Positions 20,436 to 32,029 of a DNA stretch of 64,000 bases are shown piece by piece. How positions within the stretch are numbered: position 1 is the stretch's first letter; each line of letters opens with the position of its first letter. A program made the translations under genes and the position numbers. A model generated the notes under the pieces. That model ran no database searches, had not been told where the DNA came from, and was given only the letters and a program-made list of their open reading frames with translations. The DNA comes from Achatina immaculata (taxonomy: Eukaryota > Mollusca > Gastropoda > Stylommatophora > Achatinidae), in contig CM019719.1 of the NCBI GenBank assembly GCA_009760885.1, forward strand, positions 38,094,584 to 38,158,583, in the 5' to 3' direction.

Positions 20436-22817
20436 ATTTATCACATTTTGTCATATAAAGCAAAATCAGGAAAGTTTTTGTGCCCCACTGAAAGCCCCGG
20501 CAAAAGCAAAATACAAAGACATAGACAAGAAAGTAAAAAGTTCAGCTAGAAGGGATAAAAGAGAATACATAGACAATATGGCGAAAGAGGCAGAAAAAGC
20601 AGCAAAAACAGGAGACAGCAAAACTTTATATAACATACAAAAGAGGCTAACAGGTACTATTACATCTAAAGAAAGACCAATCCTTAGCAAAACTGGAACA
20701 CTATTAACATCAAATAAAGACCAAAAGCAAAGATGGGCTGAACACTTACAAGAAATACTCAATCGACCACACCCAAAAGAATTGTTAAACCTTGAAACTG
20801 ACTTACCAGCCCCACAACTAAATGTCAATCTAGATGAAATTAATTGCATGAAATTGAAACAGCAGTGAATTTAATGGCTAACAACAAAGCTGCAGGTGAA
20901 GATGAAATAACAGCCGAGATGCTAAAAGCTATCAATAGTGACAACATGAGACAACTACAGAGAATGTTTAACAAGATTTGGAAAGAAGAAAAGGTCCCTT
21001 CTAATTGGAAGAAGGGAATCATTGTTAAAATACCAAAAAAGGGCAACCTTAGTGACTGTAACAACTGGAGAGGAGTAACCTTAATATCAGTTGTGTCAAA
21101 AGTATTTTGCAAGGTCATTTTGAATAGACTCAAAGATATAGTGGATACTGCAATGAGAGAAGAACAAGCAGGATTTCGAAAAGGGAGAAGCTGTCTCGAC
21201 CAGATCTTTACTCTCAGAATAATACTTGAAGAACATATTGAAAAGCAGAAACCATTAATACTGAATTTCATAGATTTTAAGAAGGCATTTGATAGCATAC
21301 ACAGAGATTCATTATGGAGAATTTTATGTCTATATGGAATACCATCTAAAATTGTCAACATCATTAAGGACTTATACAATGGATATGGTTGTGCAGTCAA
21401 GACAGAAGAAGGGATGAGTGAATGGTTCCAGATTGAAACAGGCGTGAAACAAGGATGTATACTGTCTCCTTTACTTTTTGGAATTACAATAGACTTCATA
21501 ATGAAAAAATGCTGCACAGGTAACACAGGTATTGACTGGGTACATGGGACCCAACTAGAAGATCTTGATTTTGCTGATGACATAACTCTTATCAGTAATA
21601 ATGTGAATTCCATGCAAGAAAAAACAGATAGCCTGTCTTCACTGGCTAGCAAAATAGGACTTGAAATTAACAAGGACAAAACAAAAATAATGAAAATTCC
21701 CATCAATCAAAATGGAAAAATACACATAGAAGGGACAGATATTGAAGAAGTCAATCAATTTGCATACCTTGGCAGCTACATAGACCAGGATGGTGACACT
21801 AGAAAGGAAGTTAGGATAAGAATTGCAAAAGCAGCATCAATCTTCAAGAATCTTGAGAACATATGGAATTCAAAAGTTATAAGCACAAAAACCAAGTTAA
21901 GACTATTCAATTCAAATGTAATATCCACCCTCATTTATGCATGCCAAAGCTGGAAAACAACTAAAGAAATAGAAAAGAAATTAGACTCTTTTGAAAACAA
22001 ATGCCTAAGGAAAATACTCAGCATCAAGTGGAATGAATTCAAGAACAATGCAGAGATAAGACAGATGACTGAACAACAACCAGTCTCACGGGTGATCAGG
22101 AAAAGGAGATGGACATATGTTGGTCACGTGATGAGAAGAAATGATTAGAGAATCCCAAAACAAGCTATCAAGTGGAACACAACAGGCCGAAGAAAAAGGG
22201 GCAGACCGCGTGAAACTCTGAAGAGGACATTATTAAGAGAGGCCAAGTTAACAGGCATAAAATCCTTTGTTGAGGTTGAAAGACTCGCCGAAGACAGGAA
22301 AAATTGGCGAACTACTTTGCGAGCCCTATGTGACGTCTAACGGCACGGGAAGGATATAAAATATAAGATAAGAAAGCCTAACTTGTAACAGCCTTCAAAA
22401 ACACAAATGAATAATAAAACTGAATAGTGGAATTGAATGACACATGCAGATTCTCTGATATTTTCATAGCTGCATTACTGCATTAGACCATTTAATCAGT
22501 ATTTGGACTGACAGTTTCAGTACTTAGATAATACAAAAGTGAGAAGAAGAGAGGAAGAAAGAGGGGAGGGGAAGAGAGAGAGAGAAGGAGGGAGAGGTAA
22601 TCTGAATGTGTGAAACACAATTCAACTTCTATAAAAATCAATACCTATTCATTATTTATTTATAATTATAAACATAAAATATAATTAGCAGAAGGTTTTT
22701 AAAGGACAATGGTAAAAAAATGTGATGATAGTTGGAAGTAACAAATTCATAACTTACCCTAATAATAGGCAATCATTAAGTCACATATAGAAAAAGATGA
22801 TAACGTTGATGTACACA
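20436..22817 (-). repeat. Inverted repeat arm 2, split by a LINE
   Basis: 20436-20496 and 22379-22817 together (500 bp) are the reverse complement of 17824-18322. Arm 1 gives the empty site of the LINE inserted here, which fixes its ends and 7-bp duplication. Confidence 0.93.
20497..22371 (+). mobile_element. AAGAT-family RTE-like LINE, 5'-truncated
   Basis: It is flanked by GAAAGCC at 20490-20496 and 22372-22378, confirmed by the empty site in the other arm. It starts after the endonuclease. Reverse transcriptase motifs in order are IVKIPKKGNLSDCNNWRGVT, EEQAGFRKGRSCLDQIFTL, NFIDFKKAFDSIHRDSLWRI, ETGVKQGCILSPLLF and LEDLDFADDITLI (intact FADD). The thumb with NQFAYLGSYIDQDG and the tail region RKRRWTYVGHVMRRND follow. 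One frame break lies near 20850 and a single stop at 22146-22148. It is one of the better-preserved copies, ending AAGGATATAAAATATAAG. Confidence 0.93.
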
Positions 22818-23006
22818 ACATGAAGCACAGTAAATACTGCATAAATAACTGTAACAGAACTCTTCATAGTCATAAGAGCTCATGTTAGTCTCATTACTTT
22901 TAATAAGACACTCCAAGTAACACAAGTGGTGAATTTATAAATTCAAAAATGTATAGTTATAGTTCATAATTTATCATAAGTTATTTGCTTGAATTTGCCT
23001 TTTCAG

Positions 23007-23232
23007 CAAAGACAGCATTTACCCTCTGGTGTTATTCCATTAAGCTCTCACTCCTATGATAAACATCAAGAAGATGATAATGGACATCAAACCAAAGAAA
23101 GTTTAATAGCAGATGCATCATCCTCTTATGAAAGTCAGCCTAAGAAAAGACAAGGTCATTGTGGAACACACTGGATTAAGGCTAGAGAAATTGGAAATGA
23201 ACTGGTCACAGTGATGACAGTTTCTTGTAAAG
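23007..23232 (+). CDS. SNTX-AIG1-Hint gene, exon 3
   Basis: A 226-nt exon with acceptor TTTGCCTTTTCAG and donor GTAAAG|GTAAGC. It starts in phase 0 and ends in phase 1, matching both neighbours. The first ~50 codons are polar and rich in Ser, Asp, Glu and His (a loop). The last 25 contain GTHWIKAREIGNELVTVMTV. This resembles the conserved THWV-x-x-I-x-x-G strand of SNTX-like domains, where a His-containing strand precedes a central beta-hairpin. The family inference is moderate. The exon structure is well supported. Confidence 0.7.
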
Positions 23233-23299
23233 GTAAGCTTGACCACTCTGATTTTGTAGGTATAATACTTTTTAATATATATACTAATATATATATATA

Positions 23300-23530
23300 T
23301 GGATATGGGCCACATACTTCAAATAGAAGTAACAAGACACCCCTTTACTGCCCTAGCTTGGACACCTCAAGGGAAAAGAAAGAGCGGCAGGCCATTGGGG
23401 ACACAGAGACACACAATACAGGAAGAACTAAAGGAAGCAAGAAAGACATGCCTCTTGTGTGTGTGCGTATGTGTGTGCGTGCGTGCATGTGTGTTTGTGT
23501 GTGTCTGTGTCTGTTTGTCTGTCTGTTATA
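23300..23530 (+). mobile_element. RTE-like LINE 3' scrap with (GT)n
   Basis: MGHILQIEV then ALAWTPQGKRKSGRP and QEELKEARKT is a typical RTE C-terminus. It runs into a (GT)n-rich stretch at 23453-23530. A (TA)n run precedes it at 23277-23300. Confidence 0.6.
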
Positions 23531-23739
23531 TATAATATGTTATTTACTTCCATTTCCAGTATTAGTGGTCCTTTTTTACTCATGTTTACACTGAATTGCT
23601 CATTTCTATGGTCATTATACAGGTTTTTATGTGCTCTGAACATCTCTCCATGAGTTCCTCTTTTTCCATAATAGTTTTACTTTTATTTTCAAAACAGCCT
23701 GTTGCTTTGCATTTCTTTTCCCACAAAGGTCTTTTATAT

Positions 23740-24366
23740 GCACAAGTGAACAAATTCATTTACCTTGGAGTAACAGTAACAACTAATAGCAAGTGCATAA
23801 ATGAAATAAAATCACATGTAGGTAAAGTAAAGGTAACTTGTTATGACACAAAGAAGATACTGACAAATAAGAAAAAGTCACTAAAGTGAGGAAAAGAGTA
23901 TTATAGTTCAATATGGAGCCAATATTGCTATATGGTTGTGAAACTTAATAAAAAAAAAAAGATGACAAAGAAACTGAAAGGAACAGAAATGTGGTTTTAC
24001 CAGAAAGATGGAATAAATATCCTGGGCAGACAGTAAAACAAATGAAGAGGTCCTCAAAGAAATCTGGAAACAATGGAAACTAGTTAACGTGATAAGAAAA
24101 AAAGACAATCAGAATTTCTTGGACATGTCTTGAGAAGATGGAAGTTGGAAAATATGAATGGAAAATTCAAGGGAAAAGGGAAGTGAGGAAAGCCAAGAGA
24201 AAAATATGTCAGTGGATTGACCAAGTGGAATAGAAAAGGCAGAGCATCTGAATTAATTGGAAACACCAAGGACCACGCAACATGGAGAAGCATGATCATC
24301 AACACTCTCTGGCATGGCACATAATAACAATAAGAAGAATGATGATAATAATGATGATGATAATAT
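23740..24366 (+). mobile_element. GAT-like RTE LINE, 3' fragment, decayed
   Basis: NKFIYLGVTVTTNSKCINEI then a broken LLYGCET-like segment, then TWRSMIINTLWHGT followed by an AAT/GAT-rich tail. Many stops. Confidence 0.65.
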
Positions 24367-25302
24367 GTTGTTTATAATTATCTTAAGACAAGTGAAGAGT
24401 TTAAAAATATATTTAAATACTCCAGTGTATTATCTGAAATTAGAAGTTAGCATTTTGATGCCAGTATCTCCTGCTATGCTAAATCATTAAATTTTATGTT
24501 AATATATTCATTGTTATGTAAATTTGAGTGTCTTTTAGGCTTTCAGTCAGACAGCAAAGAATTTAACATACTTACCTTCCATCTGGTGATACCTCAAGCC
24601 AGACACTGATTTGTCCTCCTTTTGGGAGTTTGTAGGTGTATTAATTTAAAGCTGAATAAATTGTTGGCATAAATGCCACTCATTTGTTCTGTATTAAACT
24701 AGTAATTGTCAACGAAATTACGGAGAAAGTTGAACATTTCATTTTTCTCCTTGGGTACTTAAAGTGACAGATTGTCTTGTATTATACAGAACAGACCTAT
24801 ATTTGATGGATTTGTCTCAGGAAACATTACTAAGCTGGGATGTTTTAAAAAACCCAAAGTATGCACATTGCTTTCTCTCAAACAGTAGTTTATTTTGAGG
24901 TACGATGTCATATTTTCTTCCAGATATCACTATGGTGAGTACAGCATTGCCAAATAAAACTTTTTGAGTTGTACTTTTTCATATCCCATATGCAATTTTA
25001 GTCTGTTGTTTCCGCTTTGAAATTTATTGGCCATGGAAACCTTGACAATAATTATAATTGTTGTTGGCCATGGAAAAATTGACAATAATTTTAAATCATA
25101 TTTATATACATAAGGTAACCCATGTATGTGACCTATGTGTTCAATCTCTTTTTTTTTCGACATTCAGAGTGTCCTCCTTTTTTTTGACATTCAGAAATGA
25201 TCGTCATGTGCATGTCTTGGCATTTATTATTATTACATGTTTTGTCTTTATTATTACATGTGTTTCTGAACAGTATTAACATTTTATTTAATTTGTCCTC
25301 AG
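24367..25302 (+). other. Intron sequence without other features
   Basis: AT-rich intron between exons 3 and 4. A small local direct repeat, TTGGCCATGGAAA, occurs at 25028 and 25066. Nothing else is seen. Confidence 0.5.
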
Positions 25303-25674
25303 ATATCAGTAAGTTGGACAAGTTAATAGAAAAAATGATAAAGTATGTGAAATACTACGGTCAATTGGACAGTGAAAAAATGAAAGTTCTTCATAAATTG
25401 GCAGCAAAAATTGACAAAAAACTGTCAAAAAAAAAGAAATATGGAAATGTTCATCTTGATATCCATTACTGTTCTTTCAAAGACTTGGACAAATATCCAT
25501 CTGATATGCAAGGAATGGTGAAAATTGTAAAAGCTTTTATGGATCAGTGCACTGGCTGGACTGAGGGAAGCAAATTTAACTCAGTATATAAGATTGAAGC
25601 TTGTTTTGTGAAATGCATAGTGGGGACTGATAAAGAGAAAAATTCTGTCAAAAATGTGAAAGAAAAGAGGACAA
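25303..25674 (+). CDS. SNTX-AIG1-Hint gene, exon 4
   Basis: A 372-nt exon (acceptor ATTTGTCCTCAG, donor GGACAA|GTGAGT), phase 1 at both ends. It is Lys-rich and helical at first (KLDKLIEKMIKYVKYYGQLD), then a strand-like segment (NVHLDIHYCSFKDLDKYPSD), an amphipathic helix (MQGMVKIVKAFMDQC) and a further strand. This order (helical insert, strand with an aromatic/Asp turn, helix) agrees with the second half of an SNTX-like perforin-related domain, where 'fxDa...Y..lP' is usual. The Lys-rich C-terminal end begins a linker. No stops and no TE similarity are seen. Confidence 0.72.
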
Positions 25675-26059
25675 GTGAGTTATAATTTGATTTTTGTGTT
25701 TTTTCTCTCTCACTCACTCATGCACGCATGTATATCTGTTTTTTACTTACATTTTTAAATAAAGACATAGACATATATAAATCACATGAATAGCAAAACA
25801 AAAATGTAGGATTAAAAGTTATAGGCAGAAAAACATCAAATTATAAGTTTTAAAAAACTAGATAAGTTGAGAAAATCTGATATTTTATGATCTATTCAGG
25901 GCAAGTTTGTGTGATGAAGAAATCAACACAAAATATATAACTGGCAGCCACAACATTTAGATTACTAGAGAAAGTTTTAAAATGCTTGTCCAGTATTTAT
26001 GAGACAGAGCTGAAGCTGTTACTTACTGTCTGTTGAAAGTTCATTATTGCCACACTTTG
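25675..26059 (+). other. Intron sequence without other features
   Basis: AT-rich intron start after exon 4. Nothing supportable. Confidence 0.5.
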
Positions 26060-26500
26060 ACAACTTCAAGAAAAATGCAGTGATTTTCATTGTTTTTCTT
26101 GACCTTACAAAGGCATTTGACTATATGAGCAGACTTGGTCAGTAGAAATTATAGTACCATTCATTCATTTATTCATTTGCATGTCCCTTGCGGAACTTTG
26201 CCTCCCAAACAGCACTCCTGTAGGCCTCTCGGTTGTGAGCAAGAGGGCCTGCTGCTGCTGCATCCATTTGCAGATCGTCAACAATATTATAGTACCACTG
26301 CTCCTTAAAATGATGGCAGTTGGATCTATAGTTACTTCCACATTCTCCCTGGACAAAGAAATCAATACACAAATAGGAAAGGCCACTACAACTGTTGGTA
26401 TACAAAGGAAAAGACTATTTAATACTGAAAATAAAAATTCTTATTCATTATACTTGTGTGCTTAAAATTCTGTTATATCAATCTGAAACATGGACATCAT
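26060..26500 (+). mobile_element. Decayed LINE reverse transcriptase remnant
   Basis: FLDLTKAFDYMSRLG (RT block with the AFD catalytic motif) followed, after the nested AATG fragment, by TFSLDKEINTQIGKA. The region between these blocks, which would hold the YADD motif, is missing. Confidence 0.55.
26160..26285 (-). mobile_element. AATG-family LINE, 126-bp 3' fragment with TSD
   Basis: The minus strand reads GATGCAGCAGCAGCAGGCC, then ACCGAGAGGCCTACAGGAG, GGGACATGCAAATG and the (AATG)n tail. A 12-bp duplication, ATTATAGTACCA, flanks it at 26148-26159 and 26286-26297. Confidence 0.9.
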
Positions 26501-27988
26501 TTGTGAAGTGTGAAAAAGCTTAATATTTTCCATTATCATTGCCTTCAGTGAAAGTTGCCCTAATAAGCAATATGGAAGGTCAGACAGATCAAATTTTAAC
26601 ACTGGGGAAGAATGTGAGACAGAGGTCAGTACTAGTAATTATGATGACAGACAAAATCCTGACGGTGTTACCAAAGAAAACCCCTGCATCAAACTAAAAA
26701 GAAAAATAAGAGTAGGAACGTGGAATGTGAGAAGTATGTATGAGGGAAAGTATCAAAGTGATGAGATGGAAAGAACAGGGATACACATTTTGGCAGTCTG
26801 TGAACATCAATGGAAAGGATCAGGACACTTCAAGAACGAGAATGATAGTATCTTTATATACTATAGTCTGGTGGAGAATTAGGAGGAAAGAATGGAGTGG
26901 CTTTTTACTTGGACAAATTAACACCAAAAGCATTACTAGGTTACAATGCAGTAAGTGATAGAATCCTCACTATCAGACTTAAGGGCACTCCTAGAAATGT
27001 AACAATTATCCAGATATATGCACCTACATCAGCAGCAGAAGAAGAGGAAGTAGAAGACGTTTGTAACACACTGCAAATGATGATAGACCAGGTACGAAAA
27101 AATGATATTGTATTAATAATGAGTGATTTTAATGCACATATTGGTACAGAAAGAACAGAAAACAAAGGATGTTTTGTGGGGAAATTTAGTGTAGGGTATA
27201 GAAATTAGGCAAATGACAGCCTAATGGCTTTTTGAATGAAAAATGAGCTAATGGTCAGTAACAAATTTTTATACAACATTCAAGAAGACATTACACATGG
27301 ATATCACCTGATGGGAAAAACAATAATCAAATAGATTACATTTTAGTGCAAAGAAGGTGGAGATCAACCATAACGTCAGCAAAAACTTTACCAAGTGCTG
27401 ACTGTGACATAGAGCATGAGTTATTAATAGCAGATATGAATATAAAGATAAAAAAGACAGGGGAACAAGACCACTCTGCTTTGATCTTATAAAAATACCA
27501 GAACAATACGGTACAGAAGTGAAGAACCATTTCAAGATGCTGATGGCTGTACAGGATGAGCTGACACTATATAAATTGGCTACGCAGCCCAGAGATATCT
27601 TAATAACAGCAGCTAATGATATGGTTCCAATAAAGAAAACACAAAAGAGTGGATGAATTACAACAGGTACACTAGAACTAAGGAAACAACTTAGAGAAAT
27701 GAAGACAAAATGGAAAATGACAAATAACAACAAAGAGGAGTATAAATCTTTAACAAAAGAAGGAAGAAGAAACATAAGAAAAGACAAAAAACAATACATA
27801 CAAGATTGTTGTGAAAGAATAGAGGGACATCAGAAGTGTGGAAGAGATAGTGAAATGTTTAAATAAATGAAGACATTGATGAGAAAAGTCACACATAAGC
27901 TAAATGTAATTTGTGACAAGATGGGGAAGATCTTGGCAGAGATACAGGAAATTCTAGAAAGATGTAAGGAATATTGCAGAGGAATGTT

Positions 27989-29315
27989 CGAGGGGAAGTC
28001 ACTAAGTAACTCGCAAATTGAAATATATTATCAGTGGCAGTTATCAGGTAGTATTTAAATATATCCTTAGATAGTACCATCATCCAACTTTATAATAGTT
28101 GTATGTAAGGGCCACTGGGAGTTACATGTGCATGCGCAAAGCAATAATATAATGGCTACCCAACTGTTAGTGTGTACCAAAGAAAAACAAAGAAGTGTAG
28201 TGTGATTTTTGTGGGTAAAGGACATTCAGTTGAGGACATCCATAAGGAAATGATTACAGCCTATGCTGAAAAGTGTTTATCACGTAAAGCGGCCTATAAC
28301 TGGATAAAAGAATTTTCTCAGGGACGCACCAAAATTGTTGACCTAGTCAGACTTGGCCATCCTATTCAGATTGCAACAGAAGCGACTGTGCAATGTATGA
28401 ATGAGATTATCAGAGCTGATAGACAGTGTAGCAAGTGCAGTCAGATGTTCACATGGCTTAGCCTAGAGAATAATGCATGAGCAACTGAATTTTAGGAAAG
28501 TTTGCTCACATTGGGTACCCAGAGATCTGAATGATAAACACAGAATGAACCGATTTGGTTTGTCATTGCACCATCTCTGTCATTACACATATGAAGGTGA
28601 AGGCATGCTCCAAAGGATTATTACTGGAGACAAATCTTGGGTGCACCACTACCAACCCAAATCAAAACATGTTTCAATGCAACGGAAACACCCGTTATAG
28701 CCATGCACAAAAAAATTCAAGATTATGCCTTTTGCGGGGAAGGTTATGCTGACAGTGTTCTGGGATTATCAAGGAGTGTTGTTAACCAAGTTCTAGAAGT
28801 ATGGTGACAGTGTGAATTCTGTATTGTACTGTGAAGTTCTGTCAATGCTATGGGATGCAATTCGAAGAAAATGTCCTGGTCTGCTGACTAGAGGTGTGCT
28901 TCTCCTTCATGACAATGCCAGACCACATATGGCTTGGTTAACCCAAGAGAAAATTAACCAGTTGGGTTGGGAAGATCTTGAGCATCCACCCTATAGTCCT
29001 GACTTAGCTCCAAGTGATTTTCACCTGTTTGGTCCATTGAAAAACCACCTTGGTGGGAGAAGATTCTCGAGTGACAAAGAGGTGGAAACAGAAGTAAAAA
29101 AATGGTTCAGAAATCAGACTCCCGATTTTTACGCCTTGGGTATTGCATCACTGATTACACGATGGGACAAATGTATCAGTGTTGGTGGTGATTACATTGA
29201 GAAATAGGGGAATAATGTAGGTTCAAAAATTTAAAGTTTTCAAATTATCGTCACATTTAGTTTTTTTTTTTTTTTTGTAACAGGCATTTGCGAGTTACTT
29301 AGTGACTTCCCCTCG
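27989..29315 (+). mobile_element. mariner element with 30-bp inverted repeats
   Basis: It is 1,327 bp long. The terminal inverted repeats 27989-28018 and 29286-29315 are perfect complements over 30 bp. The right flank starts with TA. On the left the expected TA reads TT. Transposase coding is broken into at least three frames: a helix-turn-helix part (28172-28480), a part with ITGDKSWVHHYQPKSK (28473-28700) and a part with HDNARPHMAW and PPYSPDLAPSDFHLF (28812-29207). The last two Asp are 34 residues apart, the DD34D signature of mariner. It is not functional because of the shifts and stops. It interrupts an AATG-family LINE. Confidence 0.93.
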
Positions 29316-29728
29316 TATGATACAACTGACTGTGAAAATATAAATCAACCATGTGAATTATTATTGGAGGAGAAAGAACCCAAACCGACAACTGAATAAA
29401 GAATCTGAAAAATGGTAAATCACCAGGATGTGATGAGATAACAGCTGAACTTATTAAAGCAGGAGGAAAGTAATGTGCAACAATCTATCATTCATTATGT
29501 AAAAAGATATGGCATTCAGGTATTTGGCCAAAAGAATGGAAAAGAACTATATTCATACCACTGCCAAAAAAGGGTAACTTGAAATTATGCACAAACTACA
29601 GAACCGTTGCGCTGACTAGTCACGCCAGTAAAATTCTGTTAAAAATCATAATGGGTAGACTTCATAAGAAAATAGAAGAAGTCAATATGGTCCAAGCTGG
29701 TTTTAGACATGGAAGAGGAACAAAATGT

Positions 29729-30568
29729 AATAGAATAGGATAGGTAATTGGGTTGGATAGAAATAAAATAGTAGTCTCTCCTGTAGAGAGTTAAATTTGG
29801 ATACTTAAAAGCCTGTGCAGTTGGAAAATCTGTTGTAAAGCTCACATGTATTTGCACTCATAGTGAACGAATTTGGAAGAGATGCACGGAAAACAGGCAG
29901 ATAAAAGAAAAAAATGGTTAGAGACGGGCAAGAGAGAAGGTTTCAGAAATGTAGACATGCAAGTTTTCCTTCAGAGTCAGTATTTTAGTTAGGCTGTCGA
30001 TAAAGTAGAATGTAGATTGTAGTCTGTTCTTTGTAGGAATGTTTAGTATTGGTAAATTTGTCCTTTTTAGGACAGTTTCATCTGAATTCAGTTTTTGAGA
30101 GAGTATGAAGTATTATCTATTGTAGAAGCAAAAATGTCCCTCAACATCCTTGCCATGTGAAAGGTCATCCCATGGTGACATCAAGCTGCCCAGACACCTT
30201 TTTATGTATTTGTAAAATTCATCAGTCTTTTCACGCTGCTTCCATTTGACAACATCCAGCAACAACCATGATTTCATCAATAAATCGGTTCTGTTGTAAT
30301 GTCCAGAGTTAGGTGATTACTGACTTATGTTTTGTATCACAACCGTGAAGTTGGAATGATCAATTAATTTATTTATATAGTTCACAAATCGTGTATGAAC
30401 TCTGTTTAGTGATCCTGGGCTAGATGAAGTTGCACAGAGCATATTAATGCAATGAAGTTAGGAAAGTGTAGCAACTTCATGATGTCATGGAAGTTCTCCA
30501 AAATGTTCAAGGTACTCTACAGTCATCAGCATAAAGAAAAACGCTATTTCAAAGAGATCATATATTCA
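29729..30568. other. Unidentified 840-bp insert inside the AATG LINE
   Basis: The LINE reading stops at GFRHGRGTK and resumes at about 30569. The inserted sequence has no inverted ends that I can see. Its minus strand shows a decayed open segment with stops: VKWKQREKTDEFYKYIK, GSLMSPWDDLSHGKD, then STFYFIDSLTKILTL. I do not recognise it. It may be a processed gene copy or an unknown element. Confidence 0.5.
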
Positions 30569-30745
30569 GTATAAGATTAATAATGGATAAATGCAGAGAA
30601 TTTAATATGAATCTATATTTATCTTTTATAGACTATTCAAAGGCTTTTGATTGTGTACAACACCAGAAACTTTGGGAAATAATGGAAAAAATGAGATTTC
30701 CAACACATGTGATACAATTAATATCACTGCTGTATCTAGACCAAC

Positions 30746-31040
30746 CGTTTCTGTAGCAGTCTGATAGTTTTTTTACCAGATAGGGTTGCTGGCGATGGTT
30801 GGGACATGTGCTCCGAATGACTGACAACTCACTACCAAAAATAGCACTAAGATGGACACCACAGGGGAGCAGAAGTAAGGGTAGACCAAAAGAGACATGG
30901 AGAAGAACAACAGAAAGGATGTTGAGCAATAGAGGGCTCACCTGGGCAAGAGCAGAAAAAAAGGCAAAGGACAGGCATTTGTGGAAAACCCTTGCGGAAG
31001 CCCCATGTGCCCTGGGCACTTAAGGTTCAGAGAGAGAGAG
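30746..31040 (+). mobile_element. GA-family LINE, 3' fragment with TSD and 5' filler
   Basis: A perfect 12-bp duplication, ATCTAGACCAAC, lies at 30734-30745 and 31041-31052. The LINE part starts at about 30789 (RWLGHVLRMTDNSLPKIALR) and ends with (GA)n. The first ~43 bp after the left duplication do not match the LINE and look like filler. Confidence 0.93.
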
Positions 31041-32029
31041 ATCTAGACCAACAGGCAGCAGTAAGAATAAATAGTGAAACAACAACTTGGTTTGACATAA
31101 AATGAGGGGTCCTTCAGGGTTGCATACTGTCACCTTACTTATTTAACTTGTAAACTGAAAATATAATGAGGAATGTTAGAGAAGATGTAGACAAAGAATA
31201 TTACAATGCCATAACAATTGGAGGTTATGAAATACCAGAGATTAGATATGCTGATGACGCAGTATTACTGTCCACAACACAAAAAGGAATGGAAAAATTA
31301 ATTACATCAGTCCATAAGAATAATGAAAAGCAAAACCTCTATCTTAATGCAAACAAAAAAACTGAATTGATGACAACTGACAAAACAAATAAGGCAGTTG
31401 AAATATATATCAATGAGGAAAAACTGGAAGAGGTAGAGAGTTTTGAATATCTTGGATCATTACTAGCTAATAATGGAGATACAATAAGGGAAATTAAAGG
31501 AGGACATCTATCGTTCTTAAAAAAGTAAAGCAACTAAAGAAGCTTCGAGAGGAGCAGACAGAACTTCAAAAATAAGATTATTAAGGGCATGCATATTTCC
31601 CATGGCAGCATATGCCTGTGAGACCTGGCCACTTAACAAAACAGCTGAGAAACACATAATTGCCTTTGAATGTAAATGCTACAGAAGAGTTCTTCAGATA
31701 TCATGGACACAAAAAAAGAACAAATATATCCATATTACAAGAACTTAATATTGAAGAAGGTTGGCTAGTAAAGAGGATTAAAGAGAGAAAACTTAAATAT
31801 TTTGGACATATTAAACATCATGAGAATTTATAGAAGACTGTCCTGGAAGGGTACATAATGGGAAAAAGAAAGAGAGGAAGACCAAGGCAAAGATGGCTGC
31901 AAGGCATTGTTGATGATCAGCAAATGGATGCATCAGCAGCAGGGCATCTTGGTTACAACCGAGAGGCCTACAGGAAAGCTGTTAGGGAGGCAAAGTTCTG
32001 CAATGGATATGTAAATGACTGACATACTG

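Larger units (their letters stand above)
26530..32025 (+). mobile_element. AATG-family RTE-like LINE, near full length, interrupted three times
   Basis: The endonuclease starts near 26705 (VGTWNVRSMYEGKYQSDEM, the N-containing strand) and continues with IQIYAPTSAAEEEE and LIMSDFNAHIGTERTE. The reverse transcriptase resumes after the mariner (GKSPGCDEITAELI, PLPKKGNLKLCTNYRTVALT, VQAGFRHGRGTK to 29728). After an 840-bp insert it goes on at about 30569 with NLYLSFIDYSKAFDCVQHQK, then IRYADDAVLL, and ends in the 3' region near 32025. The outer sequence sums to about 3.0 kb, normal for RTE. Stops and shifts throughout. Confidence 0.85.

Noticed and set aside
23299..23535. Host exon around MGHILQIEV
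   Set aside because: WTPQGKRKSGRP is a LINE C-terminal signature and the segment runs into (GT)n.
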